Source: Rhizobium sp. Q54 (lineage in GTDB: Bacteria; Pseudomonadota; Alphaproteobacteria; UBA828). From it: a stretch of DNA of 48,292 nt. The stretch's first letter is position 1, and each line of letters begins with the position of its first letter. This document shows positions 19,370 to 28,014 of the stretch, one piece after another. The stretch lies in contig CAMDDO010000015.1 in the NCBI GenBank assembly GCA_945892755.1, positions 1-48,292 on the forward strand, in the 5' to 3' direction. Both the position numbers and the translations under genes were made by a program. Under the pieces are notes generated by a model, which saw nothing but the letters and a program-made list of their open reading frames with translations, was not told where the DNA came from and made no database searches.

Positions 19370-19848
19370 TGGCAGCTCCCGCAACGGCCGTGGAGTTCGA
19401 TCATGCGGCGCTCGACCTCGAAGCCGAGCCGTTCCGCGCCGCGCGACACCGCCCGGCCGATCGTGACGTCGTCGATTTCGCGCACCGTGCCACAAGCATC
19501 ACAAATGAAAAATTGCGCGTCATGCCGGTGCGACGCATCGGCGCAGCCGACAAAGGCGTTCAAACTGTCGACGCGGTGAACCAGCCCGTGGGCCATGAGG
19601 AATTCGAGCGCGCGATAGACCGTGGGCGGCCGCGCCGCGCCGATCTCACCCGCGAGTTGGTCGAGAATCTCATAGGCTTTGATCGCCTTGTGACTGCGCC
19701 AGATCAGTTCGAGCACATGGCGACGCAGCGCCGTCAGGCGCGCACCACGACGCGCGCAGACGGCCTCGGCCGTGTCGAGCGCGTCGCGCACGCAACGGGC
19801 GTGGTTGTGCTTGGTGGCGGGCGCCAAGGCCGGAAGATCGCTCATCAC
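19366..19848 (-). CDS. zur: Fur family zinc uptake regulator
   Basis: A 160-residue Fur-family repressor. The winged-helix part includes LTALRRHVLELIWRSHKAIKAYEILDQL and the recognition segment RPPTVYRALEFLMAHGLVHR. The dimerisation domain holds CXXC cysteines in FICDACGTVREID and a second pair in GRCGSCQ at the C-terminus, which form the structural zinc site. ASHRHDAQFF supplies the usual regulatory histidines. Its position in a divergent zinc-uptake locus, with a Zur-box-like palindrome directly upstream, makes Zur much likelier than Fur or PerR. It heads the operon zur-znuC-znuB-hisI and presumably represses itself and znuA when zinc is plentiful. Confidence 0.93.
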   Translation of the reverse strand: MMSDLPALAPATKHNHARCVRDALDTAEAVCARRGARLTALRRHVLELIWRSHKAIKAYEILDQLAGEIGAARPPTVYRALEFLMAHGLVHRVDSLNAFVGCADASHRHDAQFFICDACGTVREIDDVTIGRAVSRGAERLGFEVERRMIELHGRCGSCQ

Positions 19849-19872
19849 AGTCCGCGATTGCCGAGCGTGAAT

Positions 19873-19887
19873 TGTTATATTATTACA
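19873..19887. promoter_or_regulatory. Zur box (predicted operator) between zur and znuA
   Basis: The sequence TGTTATATTATTACA is a 15-bp near-palindrome: only the pair at positions 4/12 and the central base break the symmetry. It matches the AT-rich TGTTATA-n-TATAACA operator pattern of Zur proteins. It lies in the 79-nt gap between the divergent zur and znuA starts, so a single bound dimer could repress both directions. Confidence 0.8.
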
Positions 19888-19927
19888 TAGCGTCCTTCTT
19901 GGCCTTCGTCAACGCGGCTTTCGCTCC

Positions 19928-20896
19928 ATGACCTTGTCCGTTCTCGCCAGTCGTTTCTTGCTGCCGCTCGTCCTTGTGCTCGGCGTAGCGGTGACGCTCC
20001 TTGACAGCGCTCAGGCTGCGGAACCGCCAAAGGTGGTCGCCAGCATCAAGCCGCTCGGCGCCCTGGTCACCGGCGTCATGGCCGGCGTCGCGAGACCGAC
20101 CCTACTGGTTTCCGGCTCAGCGTCGCCACACGACTATGCGCTCAAGCCCTCGGATGCCGAAGCGATCGAGACGGCGAGACTGGTGTTCTGGATGGGCCCT
20201 TCGCTCGAAGGTTTCCTGGCGCGGACGCTCGAGGCCCAAGGCCGCCCCTCGGTCCGCTTCGATCAGCGGCTAGGGGCATTGCTTCTGCCGCTCCGACTTG
20301 CTCCCGCGCTCGATCCCGCCTCGGACCGCCATGCCGAGACCGGGCACAGTCACGACCGCGCGGAATCGGCTGGAGCATCCCTGCCCGACCTTCACGCTTG
20401 GCTTGACCCGACGATCGCGGCCGCCATGGTCGAGATCATCGCCCAGGAACTGGCGGTGGCTGACCCCGAACGGGCCGCGCGCTACGAGGCAAACGCTGCC
20501 GCTCTAAAGACGCAGCTCGCCGCGCTCGACGCAGAGCTCGCAGCCAGCCTGGCGTCGATCCAGGACCGCCCCTTCGTCGTGTTTCACGACGCCTACCAGT
20601 ATTTCGAACGCCGCTACGGGCTGAACCGCATCGGCGTTCTGGCGATCCACCCCGAGGCACCACCCGGCGCACGGCACCTCGCCGCGCTCCGCGAAGTGAT
20701 CGCCGAGCACGGTGCCGTCTGCGTGTTTGCCGAGCCGCAATTCGAGCCCAAACTTATTCGCGCTTTGGTCGAAGGCAGCGCCGCGCACACCGCCACCCTA
20801 GACCCACTTGGGGCTGAATTAGCTGAGGGAGCAAATAGTTACACGGCTTTATTGCGAAACCTCGCGACCTCGCTCAGGGCGTGCCTGCTCGGCTAA
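19928..20896 (+). CDS. znuA: Zinc ABC transporter substrate-binding protein
   Basis: A 322-residue periplasmic cluster-A-I binding protein. It opens with a signal peptide (hydrophobic stretch about residues 8-28, ending in AQAAEPP). Zinc-ligand segments are visible: SASPHDYALKPSD (first His, about residue 60), the His-containing loop HAETGHSHD, DLHAWLDP, and FHDAYQYFERRYGL. The short His-rich loop sits just before the second ligand, as in other ZnuA proteins. It captures zinc for ZnuB/ZnuC. The gene is divergent from zur across the predicted Zur box and is probably monocistronic, since a gap of 319 nt follows. Confidence 0.92.
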   Translation: MTLSVLASRFLLPLVLVLGVAVTLLDSAQAAEPPKVVASIKPLGALVTGVMAGVARPTLLVSGSASPHDYALKPSDAEAIETARLVFWMGPSLEGFLARTLEAQGRPSVRFDQRLGALLLPLRLAPALDPASDRHAETGHSHDRAESAGASLPDLHAWLDPTIAAAMVEIIAQELAVADPERAARYEANAAALKTQLAALDAELAASLASIQDRPFVVFHDAYQYFERRYGLNRIGVLAIHPEAPPGARHLAALREVIAEHGAVCVFAEPQFEPKLIRALVEGSAAHTATLDPLGAELAEGANSYTALLRNLATSLRACLLG

Positions 20897-21215
20897 GAGA
20901 ACCTCATGGCCGGCGCGCTGAGGTCATGCCTAAGTCAAGTCGTGATCACGTCCAAAGGGCCTTCGGAACGGCCAAGCCTAGAGCAAGCAGAGCATTTCAA
21001 CAGCTTAAGCGCCCCCGGCGACTGTGATGTCGAACACACAGTGTCTGCTTGGCCCATAAGGATTTCTTAATCTATCTAGGCAGGAATTGTTTAAGTTTCC
21101 TAAAGGCATTTGTTAGTTTGGTCCGAGCACGAATCGAGTTGATACGAAGCCGTCGCGGCATTCGACGTTTGCGACCTAAGGTCGAACGGGCGCGGCAACC
21201 CAGGAACGGCGCACG
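20897..21215 (+). other. Intergenic region upstream of the sensor kinase gene
   Basis: There is no credible gene in this 319-nt gap. It holds a perfect 10-bp palindrome, CGTGATCACG, at 20941-20950. From about 21058 to 21115 it is distinctly AT-richer than its surroundings, the likely promoter zone of the downstream kinase gene. I could not assign -35/-10 boxes with confidence. Confidence 0.4.
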
Positions 21216-23192
21216 ATGTCGAAGATCCTCATTATCGATGACCGGGTCACCAACCGGCGCATTCTGTGCAAGCTCGCTGGCGAACTGGACTCCGATGTCC
21301 AGGTCGAAGCCTTCGCCGATCCGACGGAGGCCTTGGCGTGGTTGGACGCCGGCGGCGCCGACTTGATCATCACTGATTACAAGATGCCAAACATGGACGG
21401 GGCGGCCTTCATCGAGGCGGTGCGCCGCTTGCCGCATTGCGTCGACGTGCCAATCGTCGTTGTCACCGCATACGAGGACAGGGAATATCGTTATTCGGCG
21501 CTGAACTCGGGGGCGACTGATTTCCTGCTGAGCCCGGTCGATCACGAGGAATTCCGGGCACGCGTCCGCAATCTTCTAACCATGCAGCGCCAGCGCCAGC
21601 TGATTCGCCGGCGCCTCGAGCAGCTCGAGACCAGCCTCGAGAAAAGCAATCGCCTGCATCGTTCCGCCCTGCGTGAGAGCGAAGAAAAGCTGCGCCTCGT
21701 GATCAACGCGGTGCCGGCGATGATCAGTGTCGTGAATACCGAGCACCGTTACGTCTTCATGAACAACTTCCAGGCTTGGCTGCTCGGCATCGATCCAAGC
21801 GACGCGACGAACCGCACCGCGGAAGATCTGCTGGGGTCGGACTACGCGCAGCGCAGTCACGCGCTCGACCGCCAGGTCCTCGAATCCGGCCAGTCAGTGC
21901 CGCCCTATGAAGAGAATTTCGTCGACGCGACGGGACGCACGCGAACCTTGCTGACCACAAAGGCGCCGCTCCGCGATACTTCGGGCGACGTGCGCAATAT
22001 CGTGACGACGTCGATCGATGTTACCGAACGGAAACAGACTGGCGTCGCCCTGCAAGAACAGCGCAATTTTCTGCGCACGGTGCTCGACGTCAATCCGAAT
22101 TACATTTTCGCGCTCGACCAATTCGGTAGCTTCTCCCTGGTCAACAACGCGCTGGCCGGCGCATTTGGCACGAACGCTGACAAGATGCTCGGGGCCAAGC
22201 TGACGGACTTTTCCCCGGTCGTCGCCGAGGGTGAAATATTCGTGGCGGATTGCGCGACCGTCCTGAACGACAACTTGGCTCGGCTCGACGTCGAGCGACG
22301 TTTCACCGACTATGACGGACAGCCGCACTGGCTCCAGGTGGCCTATGTGCCGCTGGCCAAGGTGGCGGGTCGGCAAACCAAGGTGTTGGCCGTCTGCACT
22401 GAGATTACGGCGCTGAAGGATGCCGAGGCGTCAATGCGCGAGGCGAAGCTGGCCGCCGAAACGTCGAACCGCAGCAAGGCGAATTTTCTCGCCAATATGA
22501 GCCATGAACTTCGCACGCCGCTGAACGCGATCATCGGTTTTTCCGAGATGATCTCCGGGCAGGTGCTTGGGCAGGTTGAAATTCCCAAATACCGCGAATA
22601 CGCCACCGACATACAGGCCTCCGCCTCGCGTCTCCTCGCGATCATCGGCGACATTCTCGACCTCTCGAAGATCGAAGCCGGGCAGATCACGCTCTACGAG
22701 TCCGACGTCGACGTGCGAGCAACGATCGAACGGATCACGGCGAATTCGTTTGAACGGGCCCAAGCCAATGATATCGAGATTGGCCTTGAGATCGCGCCGA
22801 ATTTGCCCTTGTTGCGCGCCGATCCGCAGCGGATCAGTCAGGTGATGGATAACATCCTGTCAAACGCGCTCAAGTTCACGCCGCCCGGCGGGCGGGTCAC
22901 GGTGTCGGCGAGCACCGCGCCCGACAGCTCGCTTCACGTGTCGATCTCGGATTCAGGAATTGGGATGGACGAGGCCGAGATTCCGGTGGCGCTGACGCAT
23001 TTCGGGCCGATCGAGCAATCGATGACCCGTTCCCACGAGGGCACGGGCCTTGGGCTGCCGCTTTCGGTCGCATTCCTAAATATGCACGGTGCGCGTATGG
23101 ACATCACGAGCCGCAAGGGTTTCGGCACGACAATCGCCATTCTATTTCCGCCGGAGCGCAGTATCTGGCACGATGCGCGTCAGGCCATGTAG
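21216..23192 (+). CDS. REC-PAS-PAS histidine kinase
   Basis: A 658-residue soluble kinase. An N-terminal receiver domain (about 1-120, [15 protein letters not shown]) has the acidic pair Asp8/Asp9, phospho-acceptor Asp54 (ITDYKMPNM) and Thr84, but the usual conserved lysine is Ser106 (FLLSPVD). A coiled region and two PAS domains follow (about 155-270 and 285-400). The HisKA domain has [19 protein letters not shown] with phospho-His430, and the ATPase domain has [17 protein letters not shown] and GTGLGLPLS. No membrane segment is seen. A 47-56 nt gap separates it from the RpfC-like hybrid kinase downstream, so the pair is likely one operon. Its receiver could accept phosphate from that kinase's HPt domain; this is inference. 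Confidence 0.85.
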   Translation: MSKILIIDDRVTNRRILCKLAGELDSDVQVEAFADPTEALAWLDAGGADLIITDYKMPNMDGAAFIEAVRRLPHCVDVPIVVVTAYEDREYRYSALNSGATDFLLSPVDHEEFRARVRNLLTMQRQRQLIRRRLEQLETSLEKSNRLHRSALRESEEKLRLVINAVPAMISVVNTEHRYVFMNNFQAWLLGIDPSDATNRTAEDLLGSDYAQRSHALDRQVLESGQSVPPYEENFVDATGRTRTLLTTKAPLRDTSGDVRNIVTTSIDVTERKQTGVALQEQRNFLRTVLDVNPNYIFALDQFGSFSLVNNALAGAFGTNADKMLGAKLTDFSPVVAEGEIFVADCATVLNDNLARLDVERRFTDYDGQPHWLQVAYVPLAKVAGRQTKVLAVCTEITALKDAEASMREAKLAAETSNRSKANFLANMSHELRTPLNAIIGFSEMISGQVLGQVEIPKYREYATDIQASASRLLAIIGDILDLSKIEAGQITLYESDVDVRATIERITANSFERAQANDIEIGLEIAPNLPLLRADPQRISQVMDNILSNALKFTPPGGRVTVSASTAPDSSLHVSISDSGIGMDEAEIPVALTHFGPIEQSMTRSHEGTGLGLPLSVAFLNMHGARMDITSRKGFGTTIAILFPPERSIWHDARQAM

Positions 23193-23248
23193 GCAGGGAG
23201 GTAGGCGGCTCGTTCGCTCGCGGACGCAGCACTGAGCCTTTGTCGCAA

Positions 23249-25909
23249 ATGACAACATTTGGTCAAGAGAACAACCCCGCCAACGCCGGGTCGGGGAATG
23301 GCGACTCGCCCCGCCGGTGCGGTCGACTGGCGGCCCTTCGGTCTCGCGTGGCCGCGATGCGGGTTGGCCTTCGCGCCCGATCTGATTCCGAGCATGAGCA
23401 AATCATGCTTCGGCTTGTTTTCGCTGCCATTATTTCTGTCTATCTGGCTGCCTGGGGCTTCGTCGAGGGCTTCGGCCCAACCATAAGGCTACCGGGCTAC
23501 GTGACAGCCGGCGGTGCGATCGCCGCACTCGGCCTGTTGGTTCATTTGCTTTACCGACCGGGGCCTTCCTGGCCGCGCCGTCTCTTGGCGATGGCGCTCG
23601 ACGCGGCGACCCTTTCCGCGTTCCTTCATTTGGGCGATGAACATACCGCCGCGTGGTACCCGGTTTATCTATGGGTGACGCTCGGCAATGGCTTCCGCTA
23701 TGGCCGGAAGGCGCTCTTGATATCGGGCCTGATGAGCCTGACTGGGTTCGCCTATGTCGTGATGTTCACGCCGATTTGGCAGGGCCACGCCGAATTGTCG
23801 GTCGGCCTGGTCGTGGCTTTGATCGTGATCCCGGCCTACGCCTCGGCATTGCTGAAGAAGCTCAATGCCGCCCACCGACAAGCCGAGGAGGCCAGCCAAG
23901 CAAAGAGCCGCTTCCTCGCCAATATGAGCCACGAGTTGAGGACGCCGCTCAACGCGATCACGGGCATGACCGATCTCATGCTCTCGACCCGTCTCGACCG
24001 CGAACAGCTCGACATGACGACCACGATCAAGACGTCGGCGCGCGCCTTGCTCGGCCTGATCAATGAGATCCTGGATCTCGAAAAAATCGAAGCCGGCAAG
24101 ATGACCCTTCGGGTCCGCGAATTCGATTTGCATCGCATGCTGGCGGCCGTTCATTCGATGCTGGATACGCAGGCCACAGGTAAGCATCTTCGCTTCGGCC
24201 TTCACGCCGACCCATCGGTGCCCTATCGGCTGAAGGGTGACGATCAGCTGATCCAGCAGGTGTTGGTCAATTTGACCGCGAACGCGATCAAGTTCACCGA
24301 TTCGGGCGATGTGACGATTGCCGTGAGCGAAGCTGCGGCCGGCAATCCGAGTCATACGACACTGCGCTTCGAGGTCAGCGACACCGGCATTGGCGTGCCG
24401 CCGGAGATGGCGTCGCGCATTTTCGAGAGTTTTGCTCAGGGCGATCAAACCATCGTGCGTCGCTTTGGCGGGACCGGCCTCGGCCTCGCGATCGCCAAAC
24501 AAATCGTCACGTTGATGGGTGGCGAGATTGGCATGCGTCCGCGCCTGGGCGGCGGCAGCACGTTTTGGTTCACCGTCGAAAGTGAGCGCCTGATAGCACC
24601 GCGGGTCGAGGGCGTGTTCCGCGGCGCTACGGCGAGCGTGCTGGTTATCGCGGGCGATGACGCGGAACGCGAATCGCTTGTCGGCGAAATGCGCCGGTTT
24701 GGGCTTACGGCCCGGGGCGTCGGCCAGGCGGCGCGCGCGGTTATTCAAATCCGGAACCGCCCTCGTGAAGAACGCCCTGACATCGTGTTGCTCGATGAGC
24801 GGAGCGCCGGAGCGGACGCCGCGGCCTTCGGCGCGTTGTTCGGGGGCGACGAGCACGCCGATGAGCTCGCCATTGTGGCGATCGGTCCGCCCCTGCCAAA
24901 CGCCCTTCTGCCGTCCGGTAGCGACACGAACTGCCTCACCCGCGTGAGCGACCCGCGCAATGAAACTGAGCTTGCCGCGGCGCTCAACCTCGCGCTTGCG
25001 TTCAGCGGGGCTGAATTGAGAGCGGATGCCGCGGCGTCGCACGCGTTCGAGCGCCGGCGCCGCCTTAACGTTTTGGTGGGCGAGGACAATCGGGTCAATC
25101 GCAAGGTTATCGCAAAGATCCTTGAGCGCGCCGGCCACCACGTGACATTGGGCGAGACCGGGGAGCAGGTTCTCGATCTGCTCGAAGCACGCAAGTTCGA
25201 TGTCGTTCTGATGGACGTCAACATGCCGGAGATGTCCGGCTACGACGTCACCAAGATCTTCCGCATGTCCGCTCCGGAAAAGCGCCACATTCCGATCATC
25301 GCCCTGACCGCGGACGCGACGCGGGAGGCCCAGCAACTCAGCGAAGAGGCGGGCATGGATGCCTATTTGACCAAGCCGATCGAAGCTGAACGCCTGCTCC
25401 AGACGATCGACACGTTGGTTAACGCGGGCGGCCAGACCGACTCTCGTCCGGCGGTGGCCGAACGGGCGCCAGCCAAGCCGCCGGCGCGGCAGTCGGTTCA
25501 CGAGCTTTCGCGCCACCCCCGCTTCCAGATCGTCTCGGAGCCGGCCATCGACGTATCCGTGCTCGACGATCTCATCGTGCTCGGCGGCAATCGGGCCTTT
25601 TTTGAAGAGCTGGTCGACGATTTCCTGGTCGACGCCACATCGCTGATCTCGGAGATGCGCGAGTCGGCCAATCTGAAGCGGGTCGCTCGCTTCAAGGACA
25701 ATGCCCATGCGCTGCGTAGTAGCGCCGCAAATCTCGGGGCAATGCGCCTGCACCGTCTCTTGCTTAGCGTTCGCGACCTATCCGGGGCGGAGTTCGAAAG
25801 TCGCGTGGCAGAGACGATGCAGGCGATCAGCGAAGAGTTCGAGCGGGTTCGCGCCTTCCTCGCCGACTATCTTAAATCGACGAGGGCGGCCGCGCGTCCG
25901 GTCATGTGA
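23249..25909 (+). CDS. RpfC-like membrane hybrid sensor histidine kinase (HK-REC-REC-HPt)
   Basis: An 886-residue protein from the ATG at 23249; a TTG at 23240 is the alternative start, and neither has a clear ribosome-binding site. Order: a basic cytosolic N-terminus ending [10 protein letters not shown] just before the first membrane segment; about five hydrophobic segments (about 54-200) with [15 protein letters not shown] between them; HisKA with [20 protein letters not shown] (His228); an ATPase domain with [18 protein letters not shown] and GTGLGLAIA; a degenerate receiver (about 460-585); a full receiver (Asp656 in LMDVNMPEM, Lys709); and an HPt domain (His820 in [13 protein letters not shown]). 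The layout, and many residues through the membrane, kinase and HPt parts, follow Xanthomonas RpfC, the DSF sensor. The end of the gene overlaps the convergent DSF-synthase gene. Confidence 0.85.
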   Translation: MTTFGQENNPANAGSGNGDSPRRCGRLAALRSRVAAMRVGLRARSDSEHEQIMLRLVFAAIISVYLAAWGFVEGFGPTIRLPGYVTAGGAIAALGLLVHLLYRPGPSWPRRLLAMALDAATLSAFLHLGDEHTAAWYPVYLWVTLGNGFRYGRKALLISGLMSLTGFAYVVMFTPIWQGHAELSVGLVVALIVIPAYASALLKKLNAAHRQAEEASQAKSRFLANMSHELRTPLNAITGMTDLMLSTRLDREQLDMTTTIKTSARALLGLINEILDLEKIEAGKMTLRVREFDLHRMLAAVHSMLDTQATGKHLRFGLHADPSVPYRLKGDDQLIQQVLVNLTANAIKFTDSGDVTIAVSEAAAGNPSHTTLRFEVSDTGIGVPPEMASRIFESFAQGDQTIVRRFGGTGLGLAIAKQIVTLMGGEIGMRPRLGGGSTFWFTVESERLIAPRVEGVFRGATASVLVIAGDDAERESLVGEMRRFGLTARGVGQAARAVIQIRNRPREERPDIVLLDERSAGADAAAFGALFGGDEHADELAIVAIGPPLPNALLPSGSDTNCLTRVSDPRNETELAAALNLALAFSGAELRADAAASHAFERRRRLNVLVGEDNRVNRKVIAKILERAGHHVTLGETGEQVLDLLEARKFDVVLMDVNMPEMSGYDVTKIFRMSAPEKRHIPIIALTADATREAQQLSEEAGMDAYLTKPIEAERLLQTIDTLVNAGGQTDSRPAVAERAPAKPPARQSVHELSRHPRFQIVSEPAIDVSVLDDLIVLGGNRAFFEELVDDFLVDATSLISEMRESANLKRVARFKDNAHALRSSAANLGAMRLHRLLLSVRDLSGAEFESRVAETMQAISEEFERVRAFLADYLKSTRAAARPVM

Positions 25910-26865
25910 GCGTCCGGCCCGTTGCCGGAATAGCGAATCTGAGAGCGGGCCAGGCGCTGCATCTTCCTTAGGTTGGACGAATCGAGTTCTAACGCGGCGT
26001 CGACCCAGACTGTGACGATGTCGGTCAGTTCCTGATACGTCACCGGGCTGAAGCGCCGCCGCACCTTGTAGAGCGCCCGATGCGCCGTGAAGTGCCGGGC
26101 ATGCCGGTCGATGTAGGCATAAACGCCGGACCGACCCTCGCCATTCGGCACAACGACGTCAACGACACCGAGCTCTTTGAGTTCGCCGGCGGTGTAGATC
26201 TTGCCGGAAAAAATCATCGCCTCGGCGCCCGCGACGCCGATCCGGCGAGCGAGAAAGCTGTAGGCGCCCATGCCGGGGAACAAATTGAATAGCACTTCCG
26301 GCAGTCCGAAACGTGCCTTCTCTTCGGCAATGATAAGATCGCTCGAGAGCGCGGCCTCGAACCCGCCGCCCAGCGTCTCGCCCTGGCATAGCGCGATGGT
26401 CACGATCGGCAAATCGAGCTTGTTTGCGTTCTGGTAGCAAATATCGACACAGGCTCGCGCGTAACGCAGCAACCCCGCCCGATCTTTTCGATCGACCAAA
26501 TGGCAGATCAAGCCAAGATCGCCGCCAAGATTGAAGACCTCCGGTCGCTCCGACGCCCAGGCGAGATAGCGGAAGGGCGGCGCGCCGACCCCGGCATAGC
26601 GTGCCTTGACCCGCTGCTGGAATGCTTGTACGTCGCGCAACAGCTTAGGCGTAAAGCTCGGGCGCTCCCGATGCTTCTGCTTGCACCACAGAAGCTCGAC
26701 GTCGCGATCAAGCTCGAAGCTAAGTTCCTCGTAGGCCGATTCAACCGGTTCAGCCTTCAGGTCGGCCACCTCATAAAGCGGTTTGAGCCGATCGATATCC
26801 GCCCGATCACAGAGCCCTGATGATGAAACATCGCCGTTCATGCGAAGAAACGCTGATTCGTCCAT
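25867..26865 (-). CDS. rpfF: RpfF-like DSF synthase (crotonase family)
   Basis: Start set at the ATG ending at 26865, which has GGAGG five bases upstream (26871-26875); an upstream ATG would add 52 non-conserved residues. The 332-residue product belongs to the crotonase superfamily, but its closest match by motif is RpfF. It has [34 protein letters not shown] and then [20 protein letters not shown]. The two catalytic glutamates, Glu170 and Glu190, are 20 residues apart, as in RpfF of Xanthomonas (Glu141/Glu161). RpfF makes cis-2-unsaturated fatty acid signals from acyl-ACP by dehydration and thioester cleavage. It converges on the RpfC-like sensor gene with a 43-nt overlap. It is longer than the Xanthomonas protein at both ends. 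The product is inferred. Confidence 0.85.
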   Translation of the reverse strand: MDESAFLRMNGDVSSSGLCDRADIDRLKPLYEVADLKAEPVESAYEELSFELDRDVELLWCKQKHRERPSFTPKLLRDVQAFQQRVKARYAGVGAPPFRYLAWASERPEVFNLGGDLGLICHLVDRKDRAGLLRYARACVDICYQNANKLDLPIVTIALCQGETLGGGFEAALSSDLIIAEEKARFGLPEVLFNLFPGMGAYSFLARRIGVAGAEAMIFSGKIYTAGELKELGVVDVVVPNGEGRSGVYAYIDRHARHFTAHRALYKVRRRFSPVTYQELTDIVTVWVDAALELDSSNLRKMQRLARSQIRYSGNGPDAHMTGRAAALVDLR

Positions 26866-26870
26866 GATGA

Positions 26871-26875
26871 CCTCC
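26871..26875 (-). promoter_or_regulatory. Strong Shine-Dalgarno that fixes the rpfF-like start
   Basis: GGAGG on the minus strand, five bases before the ATG that ends at 26865. It decides the start: upstream in-frame codons lack such a site and the residues they would add look non-coding. Confidence 0.7.
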
Positions 26876-27078
26876 GCCCTAACGATATGTACGCCTGCTT
26901 GTTCAAGTTCTTCCGCAGGTATCGCAGGAAATCCTACGCGAGCCCAAGTCGAGAGGCAACCGGAGCGATTGGTCCGGCCTTGGCGTTTACTGGCCATCTC
27001 GCGCGGCCCCAATATTGTCACAGCCGCGTGCGTCAGCTACCCACCAGCCTCTTCTAACGCCACCAGGTTCCCCCCTTC

Positions 27079-27957
27079 ATGACCGGCAGCGCGGCGTTTT
27101 TTGGCGCGAGCACAGCGGCGCTTTGGGGCGTCTCCGATGTCGTCGCGCGCTTTTCGGGGCGCTCGGCCGGTGTTCTGGTCACGACCTTGGCCATGCTGGT
27201 CGTCGGCTCGGTGTTGCTGGTCACCTACACGCTCGCGGCCGCGGAGCCGATTGATTGGCGTCCCGACGGGTTTTGGTTGATCGCGCTCTCCGGCGCTGGG
27301 ACGGCCTTCGGCACGCTGCTGATCTTTTCCGCGCTGACACGCGGACCGGTCTCCCTCGCCTCGCCGACCGTGGCCAGCTATCCGGCGATCACGGTGCCGC
27401 TATCGGTTGCGCTCGGCGCACGGCCCGATCTCATTCACTGGCTCGCCATGGTAGCGACCATGATTGGCGTCTGGCTGGTGGCACGCGCGGTCCGCGGCAA
27501 GGCAGAAATAGCCCTGCCGGACTATGAGCGCGGCAATGTCCGGCGTACGCTCATCCTCTCGATCGGCTCGGCCGTTCTCTTCGCGGTCGCCATCCTAGCC
27601 GCCGACCTCGCGGTCGAGCGCTATGGCTGGCTCCAAACCCTGATCGGCTCGCGCCTGATCGGCGTCGTAATTCTTATCGCGACAATGCTCGCGCGGCGCG
27701 TGCCGATACAGCCAATTCCGGCGCGCGCCTGGCCGTTGCTGCTCATCCTCGGCGTGCTCGATACCTCGGGCCACGCGCTGCTCTATATCGGGCTCAGCCT
27801 GCCCAATGGCGAATTCGCGGTCGTGGCGAGCGCGGCCTATACCGGCGTGACGACTTTGATCGCGCGGCTCTTCCTGCGCGAGCCCGTCTCGTCGACCCAG
27901 TGGCTTGGCATCGGCGCCATCATCGCTGGCGTTGCCGCGCTTTCCTGGTTTGGTTGA
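27079..27957 (+). CDS. DMT superfamily (EamA) transporter
   Basis: A 292-residue membrane protein with about ten hydrophobic segments in two EamA-type repeats. The N-terminus MTGSAAFFGASTAALWGVSD and the late segment YTGVTTLIARLFLREPVSSTQW, then LGIGAIIAGVAAL, are typical of the second repeat. Substrate unknown. It is transcribed divergently from the rpfF-like gene across 213 nt and is followed by a crotonase-family gene after 57 nt. An export role for a local metabolite is possible, but nothing in the sequence specifies it. Confidence 0.8.
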   Translation: MTGSAAFFGASTAALWGVSDVVARFSGRSAGVLVTTLAMLVVGSVLLVTYTLAAAEPIDWRPDGFWLIALSGAGTAFGTLLIFSALTRGPVSLASPTVASYPAITVPLSVALGARPDLIHWLAMVATMIGVWLVARAVRGKAEIALPDYERGNVRRTLILSIGSAVLFAVAILAADLAVERYGWLQTLIGSRLIGVVILIATMLARRVPIQPIPARAWPLLLILGVLDTSGHALLYIGLSLPNGEFAVVASAAYTGVTTLIARLFLREPVSSTQWLGIGAIIAGVAALSWFG

Positions 27958-28014
27958 GTGCCGGCGTGGGCCGCAGGCCCAATTGTCACAGCGACACCCC
28001 GGAGGAAAAGCACC

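Noticed and set aside
21049-21366. Frame of 105 codons before and into the REC-PAS-PAS kinase gene
   Set aside because: It overlaps the first 150 bases of the kinase in another frame, where the REC motif [10 protein letters not shown] is clear. Its sequence is basic and featureless.
23669-25753. Open frame of 694 codons on the minus strand
   Set aside because: It is antisense to the hybrid kinase gene with its full set of kinase, receiver and HPt motifs. The translated sequence is rich in His, Arg and Asp without any domain; it is a GC-rich shadow.
21216-25909. Search for an RpfG-type HD-GYP output domain near the DSF genes
   Set aside because: No HD or GYP motif was found in any gene between znuA and the EamA gene. 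The output of the system in this locus is a kinase, so RpfG is not claimed.
26866-27021. N-terminal extension of 52 residues to the rpfF-like protein
   Set aside because: The extra residues do not resemble the family, and a strong GGAGG sits just before the shorter ATG. The short start was used.
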